A model generated the notes under the pieces. That model was not told the origin of the DNA, ran no database searches, and saw only the letters and a program-made list of their open reading frames with translations. Position numbers and translations under genes: made by a program. From positions 89,891 through 115,214 of the forward strand of contig NW_019775908.1 in the NCBI RefSeq assembly GCF_001039355.2: a DNA stretch of 25,324 nucleotides. Direction: 5' to 3'. Positions 19,546-25,324 of the stretch are shown here, piece after piece. This DNA comes from Lingula anatina. Taxonomy: Eukaryota > Brachiopoda > Lingulata > Lingulida > Lingulidae. Numbering within the stretch: the stretch's first letter is position 1; each line of letters starts with the position of its first letter.

Positions 19546-20250
19546 AGTGAACGCAACAGAAGCGTTTTCTCCGCAGCATGGCGATACATGTACTGATGAC
19601 CGGGGCTGATGAATGGTGCGAGATTTGTCATTGATCTACGATTCAAACATGAGAAATATTCTGGGAAAAGGACCCGTGTACAACATGTATGGATTCCCAA
19701 TGGAGAGAGGTATTTTGTATGTGACTGAATGACGTTTGTCTCCGAATCCGTCGATGCATAACTATAGCGGTGACAGTGTGACTTGGATTTTCATGAGAAA
19801 CTGTGCCGCGGGAGAATGTTATTGAGGTGAACAATAATTTGTTTGACAATGTGGATGTATTTAACTTTAAAGCGAGGAGGAGGATGTGGCGATAGGCCTG
19901 ACTGCCCGAGGTGGCATTTATTGACATACATGTGTGCACCATCCATCAACTTCAAGACATTATAATCATTCATGTACAAATGACTTTTAAGATTAACTGT
20001 AATATTGTTTATTCTTGTTTAGCTTGTTATATTATGTTCTAGTTCTGAAAATTGTTATGTGTTAATCATAGCTTAGTAATATAGTAAAATTGTTCAAGAA
20101 CATTGCTTTATGTTATGAGAATCCGTCCGTAACAATGTGTATTTATTGTTACTAGGCAACTGTATTGTCTATTGTCTCATCTTAGAGACTGTGACAATTA
20201 TTTTTTTCTTTGTTGCATTAACACTGATAGACATTCAAATAACCGATTTT

Positions 20251-20300
20251 CAATTGTTGTTCATTAATTTCACTTCAATTGTTGTTTATTAATTTCACTA
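20251..20300. repeat. 25-bp tandem duplication
   Basis: CAATTGTTGTTCATTAATTT with CACTT, repeated immediately with two mismatches. Confidence 0.9.
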
Positions 20301-20621
20301 AGTTGAATTGTCATATTTGTCATATATGTATATAATTATGTAACTCACTCTCCTTACAGAAACAATGCAGAATTGTTGACTAGGCAGGAGATGAAGTGAG
20401 TCATGTTTGTAAAATTATTCATTTCAGTTTTAAATCTTAAACTGTGAAACATAACTATAAATAATGTTTCATTTTGGTTTAGGCTCATAATTAGACAAGG
20501 CATTTTGTGCACATTACAAAGCCACACTTTATATGTATCTCATATTTCTCTTATAGTCTTCCATCATGCAGTACTACCTACTTGTCGCCTGTGAGCAGTC
20601 AATCCTCACAAGGAAATACAC

Positions 20622-20665
20622 GTGAAAGGTATGTGTGTATATAGTGAAAGGTATGTGTGTATATA
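20622..20665 (+). repeat. 22-bp tandem duplication spanning a splice donor
   Basis: GTGAAAGGTATGTGTGTATA plus TA occurs twice in direct succession without mismatch. Each copy contains the exon-3 donor GAAAG|GTATGT of the DUF4806-like gene. Use of the second donor adds 22 nt and shifts the frame. Confidence 0.95.
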
Positions 20666-21123
20666 GTTAAAGTGCTGAATGTGTCATTGCCATGGTAAGA
20701 TGCAGTAGTTTAACTTTCATTCCTATCAATGGATTAAGGAGTAAACAACTAAGAAATTAATTTTAGCTTATTTCTTGCCTGCCACTCTCTTCTGGAATTT
20801 AGTACATTATTCTTCTTAAAATATATGTAATGAAATGTGTAAAATTCTCCACATATGTTATTAACTACACTTTTTCTTCCTCCATTATATTTGACTTTTT
20901 TCCCCGTTTCAGCATGAAGAAACTTCTCACCAAAGTTGAGGTGTTGAAAGGAATGGTGAGGACTAATACCTTATAGCTAAAAAAGATTCTGGAGAAAGAA
21001 GCAGCTTCACTGGAAATAGGTGAAGATCAACTTCTTAAAGAATTTGATCTGCCTATTTCTAGTGAAGTTGCTCTTGAGAGGGTAGAGGAACTGTTGGAAA
21101 ACAAACCATATAGGCAATGCTTG

Positions 21124-21374
21124 GTAAGTTTTAAAATGACATTTGTTATATTTTGCTTAGTATCCAGTATTAGTATCCTGTTAAATTGATAATTCAGTTT
21201 TTTGTTAAATGATTATAAGATGTGTGTACCATGATGACATTCTCATAGCCATGTTATATTGCGGAATTCATATGCAGACACTACAGGTAATATATTTTGT
21301 AAGCTTTGTGCCTTATGTAAACTTTAATTTGGTGTGCTTGCTTCTCATTGTCTTCTAAACATTTGTTTAATTAG
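21124..21374 (+). other. Intron-like sequence after DUF4806-like exon 4
   Basis: Starts with a consensus donor GTAAGT. AT-rich, no ORF or repeat seen. Confidence 0.5.
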
Positions 21375-21538
21375 ATAAAATGTGCTTTCTGCGAAATAAA
21401 CCTCTAGCCATGTAGATATGGAGAGGTGACTGCAAAGGAACATTTTGACCTGCTGCAATCAAACCCCAACATTGCTGAAAACAAAGTTTTAAGTGATCTT
21501 TGATTATATGCAGCCTTTGATGAGAAATCACAAGCCTA
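21375..21538 (+). pseudogene. Decayed Cys-containing coding fragment, unrecognised
   Basis: After a weak TTAATTAG acceptor one frame reads KCAFCEINL, a TAG (21405-21407), then PCRYGEVTAKEHFDLLQSNP and NIAENKVLSDL before TGA (21501-21503) and AAFDEKSQA. Apart from the stops the composition looks protein-like (acidic/hydrophobic helix, CxxC). It may be the next exon of the DUF4806-like locus, although it does not resemble the rest of that domain, or the relic of another gene. Family not recognised. Confidence 0.35.
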
Positions 21539-21635
21539 AATAATTATCCTGATATGGTTGAGTTGTATTGTACACATGCACTTTGTACACATCTTCCAAT
21601 CAATGTACATAGCCCAAGTTCTAGAATGGTTGTTT

Positions 21636-21695
21636 CAGAGATGCCTATCGTTACGATTTGGCCATATTTTGTACGGATTTGACAATTACGGAAGA
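21636..21695 (+). mobile_element. Candidate left terminus of a hAT transposon
   Basis: CAGAGATGCCTATCGTTACG begins with the CAGAG-type end common in hAT elements. It is followed by three spaced variants of TTACG-ATTTG (GTTACGATTTG, GTACGGATTTG, ATTACGGAAG), which look like subterminal transposase-binding repeats. It lies 279 bp upstream of the hAT coding start, a normal spacing. The matching right end (an inverted GGCATCTCTG) was not found before 25324, so the element would have to end outside the window. Confidence 0.4.
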
Positions 21696-21914
21696 ATAGT
21701 TTTGAAATACGTTTTATTAGGGTATATTTAATATAACCATTGATTGAATTGTTTGTTTTTGTTTATACCGTAGTAAGTAGAGTCCACAATACAATAGCGG
21801 AAGTGTCGTATCTAACTATCCAATCATGTCTTGTGTAAGTAACCTATGTAGGGACTGACACATGCGTATTGAAAAGATCACCAGTTTCATTCTGCTACAC
21901 TCGTGTTGTCAGAA

Positions 21915-24900
21915 ATGGCGGAGAAGCGTAAAGGTGAAGAAAATGACAAAAGCGCGAAGAAACGGAGCCAAAACTTTATCCCCAGCTACACATTACAGTG
22001 GCCTTGCTTAAAGGCAAGCAAACAAGGCAGTTGTCATACGTATTGTGAAGTGTGCTGCGTGGACATTTCCATCGCGCACGGTGGCCGGGATGACTGCCGC
22101 CGACATGTGCAGTCGAAGAAACACGCTGAATATGCCAAGTTGGCGAAGGCCGCAGTCAGCTCAAGCATGAGCAAGTTCTTACAAAAGACGACTCAACTGA
22201 AATATAATGTGATTGATGCGGAGGTTGCCTTCGTCGATCTCTGTGTGGAACAAAATCTCCCATTTTCAATTATGGACAAAATAACAGCCATATGTAAAAC
22301 CAAGTTCAGTGACTCTGAAATCGCCAAATCGTTTGCATGCGGGCGCTCAAAAACAACGGCAATTGTACAGAAAAATGCCCAGCATACCCAGAAACGTTTG
22401 ATCGACATAATCAAAGACAACCCTTTTACCATATCGACAGATGGTAGCAACGATACGGAGAAACTATTCCCTCTTGTGATTAGATGCGTCGATCCACAAA
22501 CTTCTGAGGTCAGATCAGACGTGCTGAGTGTGCCGACTTGTAAAGGATCAGCAACAGGTAAAGTTGAAATTTTTATATGAAATAATAATATTTTATTGCA
22601 ATACATGTGAATATACAAACACACACACGCACATTAGTAGTGAATGGAATTTTAAAACTTCGCTAATAATATATTACAATTACTTTTTGTGGGGAATATA
22701 TGCATGTATTTTATTCATATACTAACACTTTCAACCCAGTCAAGTTTGTTCATCAATTGTGAAGAGAATATATTTTCTTTTGTTTTGTTTTCAGAGATTG
22801 TTCATGTTCAGTTTTTTTTTTAACAATCGTTCTGCCTGCTGACTGATCATTGATGCATGATGGTGTGTATTTTTTATTTTGTTTTTTATTTTCTTATTCA
22901 ATATGATTTCATAGTAGCATTATTTGTTGAGATTAAGTTAAAATATTAAAGGGACACAAAATAGGATTTTGATCGCAATGTAAAGACATGAATCGCTTCT
23001 TGTTGAACTTACATGAGTACAATAAAAACGTTTAAAACATAAATTCAAAGATAGATGGCCTTAAACAATATCGCAAAACAGCTATATTCACTGTCCCCTA
23101 TTCAGCCTATGTAGTCAGCCATCAAGACAAACCCGCGCTTAAGCACAGGTTTGGATATTTCACCTTTTTCCAAAATTGTTACATAAGTATGGCGAGTGTT
23201 AGAAAAGGATGATAAAAGGTGGAAAAATGCCGTTTACCTTGGGAAAATTCGTTTGATGTTAGTGTTGGCGGGAGAATCCTCTTTTGTGTCCCTTTAACTG
23301 CTTTAGTTTATAATACTTTTATTAAAACCAATGCAAATGTTATGATTCTGTGTTGCATTATGAGTTACTTGTAAATCACATTGATTTTTATATTTTTGTT
23401 GTTATTGTAGGGAAGGCCATATTTGATCTGATTGACAAAGTGTTTCAAGATGAACACATTCCCTGGACAAATTGTATAGCACTAGGGTCTGATAATGCCA
23501 ATGTGATGGTCGGGAAGAAGAATGGAGTGTATGGACATATGCTTACAGTTCACCCTTCCATTTATCTGTCTGGCTGCGCGTGTCATCTGATTCACCATGC
23601 AGCTGAAAATGGTATTTGAATTCATTATTGAAATAAGCAAAAATGTCTTTGAAAATGTATTTTAATTTGAATTTAAATATTGTTTGATTATATGGTATCA
23701 GTATTGTTTTATTCAATATTCATTGAGTTTGTCCTAACAAATGTTATTCAATGTTATTTGCAGCTGCTCATTGCCTTCCATTCAGCATTGATCAGATTCT
23801 TGTGGATGTCTACTATTACCTAGACAAGAGTTCACTACGAAAATCTTCGCTCAAAGCAATGCAGGTGCTTCACGAGCTAAAAGATGCTGACATGCTGAAA
23901 CATGTGTGCACCCGCTGGTTAAGTGTTTCAAGATGCCTTAACAGAGTTCTTGAGAACTGGGATCCGCTTCTCCAATTCATTAGAGAGGAAAGTTCTTCAA
24001 CAAGCTCAAAGCAAGCTGATCGTCTTGACCGAATGAAGGCATTCTTCAAGTCACCAACAAACAGATTGTATTGTTTGTTTTTGAAGCATGCCATAGCTGT
24101 TTTTGATAAATATAACACAGAGCTGCAGTGTGCTGAACCAAAGATCCATGTTCTGCGTAGACGCCTGCACAGTCTGCTCAAAGAACTCTTAGTAATGTTC
24201 GTCAAACCGTCAGCTATGATTTACAAGGGTGTCCTTGATGTGCAGTTCACTGTATCCAGCAACATTAAGGCTGAAAATGATCTGCTCATTGGAGATGAGG
24301 CAAAAGCATTTCTTTCTCAGAAGAAAGACAACCACCTGAGGGATAAGCGAATTCAGGAATTCCACAAGAATGTGAAATCATTCTTCTCAACAGCCTGTTC
24401 ATACATTAAACAGAAGCTGCCTCTTTCATGTGAATTGCTGAAACATGCAGAAGTCACAGACATGCAGCGGCAGACTGAAAGCTATCAGTCATCAGTACAG
24501 TTCTTTCTGAAGAAGTTCCCATGCCTGATACCAGAAGAGGAGAGAGGGAAACTGGAAAGCGAGTTTGCTCTATATCAGGTAACTGACATCAGGGATATCA
24601 AGAAGGATCGGCTGGATGAAGCATGGGCAGAAATGGGACAGATGAAAGATGAGAATGGTGTACAGATGTTTCAAGTTCTGCCCAAGTTCATGTTAAGGAT
24701 CCTAACCATCCCACACTCCAGTGCACACTGTGAAAGAGTTTTCAGCATGGTCAGAAAAACTCACACTGCATTCAGGCCTAACATGAGCTCTCAAACCCTG
24801 GAGGCTATTTTGATAAACAAATCAAGATCAGGGAATGCTGGGGCCAGGAGTTACACCAGGAAACAACTAGATAGCCTTAAATCCTGTTATGTTGAATCAC

Positions 24901-24917
24901 TCAGTAAGCATGTGTAG
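21915..24917 (+). CDS. hAT-family transposase-like protein with BED-type zinc finger, three exons
   Basis: Coding exons 21915-22557, 23411-23611 and 23764-24917, with junctions ACAG|GTAAAG...TTGTAG|GGAAGG and AAATG|GTATTT...TTGCAG|CTGCTC. The phases match throughout, giving 665 residues with no stops. The ATG lies in a strong context (GAAATGG). An N-terminal BED-like finger has Cys44, Cys47, His64 and His70. An RNase-H-like core follows: Asp176 in ISTDGSND and Asp242 in ALGSDNANVMVG, then CACHLIHHAAENAA. The C-terminal hAT dimerisation region has IPHSSAHCERVFSMV, with Glu605 the likely third catalytic residue. Length and order match active hAT transposases (Hermes is 612 residues). It resembles the ZBED and KIAA1586-like group of aquatic animals. 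Intact catalytic residues argue for a recent or active transposon; the introns fit either a transposon or a domesticated host gene. Confidence 0.88.
22558..23410 (+). other. Intron 1 of the hAT gene
   Basis: 853-bp intron with a consensus donor GTAAAG and acceptor TTATTGTAG. It contains a short CA stretch (about 22619-22632) and the TTAA-flanked MITE at 22950-23293. Confidence 0.8.
22950..23293. mobile_element. 344-bp MITE with TTAA target duplication
   Basis: Flanked by TTAA at 22946-22949 and 23294-23297. The left end AGGGACACAAAATAGGATTT and the reverse complement of the right end, AGGGACACAAAAGAGGATTC, match at 18 of 20 positions. TTAA specificity with AGGG ends fits Kolobok- or piggyBac-like families; the exact superfamily is not determined. 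No coding sequence. It is inserted inside the intron of another transposase gene. Confidence 0.88.
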
Positions 24918-25324
24918 AGAAATAAACAATAGGGAAACCTCTAGGAGTGTGATCATGCTTTAGTTTTAGAAACTAGTGCATCATACAGTTGCTAGCACAG
25001 GACAATTTAATTTCTACACATTTAGACTTTGCAAATATTTCATTCTATGAATTGTCTTGTAGAAAATCTTTAACTTAATTTTCTATAGTAAATCATTTAT
25101 CTTAAAAAAGTTACCAATTGATAAACGAAGTGACAGGTTGGACGAACTATAATTAAAGCTGTGGTTTTATTAACAACTTTTTACAGTGAATGTGTAATTT
25201 GTTAAATCATACAATGAATTTAATCTGTGAATAATAAAATTGTGTATCAATAAATTCTGATGAAATAAATAATGGTTATCCTAAACTTTTTACCATTTCA
25301 TTCATTGTTTTTTCATAAATAAGG
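24918..25324 (+). other. 3' region of the hAT gene
   Basis: No further ORF. An AATAAA lies only 4 nt after the stop (24921-24926), with others at 25233-25238, 25249-25254 and 25264-25269. The distal cluster is the more plausible site of 3' processing. No hAT right terminus was seen. Confidence 0.6.
25233..25269 (+). terminator. Cluster of AATAAA poly(A) signals
   Basis: Three AATAAA hexamers within 37 bp, about 320 nt past the hAT stop codon. Likely poly(A) signals; not proven by sequence alone. Confidence 0.45.

Larger units (their letters stand above)
19209..20359 (+). other. Intron 1 of the DUF4806-like gene
   Basis: 1.15-kb intron by the phase model. It contains a CCAAT box context (GACCAATCGGA near 19490), a TCAAGGTCA nuclear-receptor half-site (19537-19545), a short ATG frame of 39 codons (19609-19728) with no recognised motif, and a 25-bp tandem repeat (20251-20300). 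The long minus-strand frame at 19245-19700 looks like chance. Confidence 0.5.
19045..21123 (+). pseudogene. DUF4806-like gene, four phase-matched exons, premature stop
   Basis: Exons at about 19045-19208 (5' limit unknown), 20360-20395, 20557-20628 and 20913-21123. Each is bounded by good AG acceptors and GT donors (ATTAG|GTATGG; TTACAG...ATGAA|GTGAGT; TTATAG...GAAAG|GTATGT; TTTCAG...CTTG|GTAAGT). All junctions keep one reading frame: SLTIR-NNAELLTRQEMN-LPSCSTT...NTRES-MKKLLTKVEVLKGM. The Ser/Thr-rich linker and the last exon, with LPISSEVALERVEELLENK at the end, resemble DUF4806-domain proteins of aquatic invertebrates, whose function is unknown. The frame is broken by TAG at 20974-20976, and the rest of the domain downstream is not found. 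Exon 1 contains an N (19136). Probably a pseudogene, or a truncated allele. Confidence 0.65.

Noticed and set aside
19245-19700. 151-codon minus-strand frame
   Set aside because: Cys/His/Thr-rich with no family pattern, overlaps the intron of the phase-supported plus-strand gene, and has no splice or promoter support.
19609-19728. 39-codon ATG frame after a CTCCGCAG acceptor-like site
   Set aside because: The acceptor-to-ATG path crosses a stop in the same frame and the peptide matches nothing I know; kept only as an intron note.
22193-22624. 143-codon minus-strand frame
   Set aside because: Antisense shadow of hAT exon 1.
23870-24205. 111-codon minus-strand frame
   Set aside because: Antisense shadow of hAT exon 3, whose sense frame has clear family motifs.
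24918-25324. Right terminal repeat of the hAT element
   Set aside because: No inverted CAGAGATGCC-like end is present up to the window edge.
1-25324. tRNA, rRNA, CRISPR, operon or bacterial features
   Set aside because: None seen; the spliced gene structure and AATAAA signals mark the window as eukaryotic nuclear DNA.

Overview
This is a eukaryotic, AT-rich, repeat-dense window. It has spliced genes with canonical GT-AG introns, AATAAA signals, long introns, microsatellites and many small DNA-transposon remnants. A galactose-3-O-sulfotransferase of the multi-copy invertebrate type, a DUF4806-like gene and a BED-finger hAT transposase together suggest a marine invertebrate, most likely a mollusc or another lophotrochozoan. 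The species cannot be fixed from the sequence. No prokaryotic features, rRNA, tRNA or CRISPR were seen.

Layout. 1-8960: mostly non-coding, with low-complexity tracts, CA-rich and AT microsatellites, a 78-nt hairpin, and on the minus strand a basic coding exon (5039-5205) with two weaker candidate terminal exons (3490-3549, 2428-2536) from an unrecognised gene. 8963-9085: GC-rich foldback element. 9576-13833: a giant near-identical inverted repeat with two arms of about 840-855 bp and a 2.57-kb loop. The loop holds transposon ends, a (TTTA)n array, a MITE and, directly against the right arm, the decayed 3' end of a sulfotransferase paralogue. 13881-14089: a TA-flanked MITE. 14219-17339 (minus): an intact two-exon galactose-3-O-sulfotransferase gene. 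Its 1.9-kb intron contains a dead Tc1/mariner-type element (15503-16405). 17340-18980: non-coding sequence with strong hairpins, including a perfect 41-bp inverted repeat. 19045-21123 (plus): a decayed, phase-consistent four-exon DUF4806-like gene with a premature stop. 21915-24917 (plus): an intact three-exon hAT-family transposase-like gene (665 aa), with a TTAA-flanked MITE in its first intron and a candidate hAT left terminus at 21636.

The two intact genes have no evident shared pathway. One is a Golgi sulfotransferase acting on galactosyl glycans; the other is a DNA transposase or a domesticated descendant. What links the region is transposon turnover. A tandem sulfotransferase duplicate was reduced to its last 33 codons and fused to a long-inverted-repeat structure. 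The same duplication preserves a paralogous empty site that dates and delimits a MITE insertion, and that MITE may now supply the poly(A) signal of the surviving gene.
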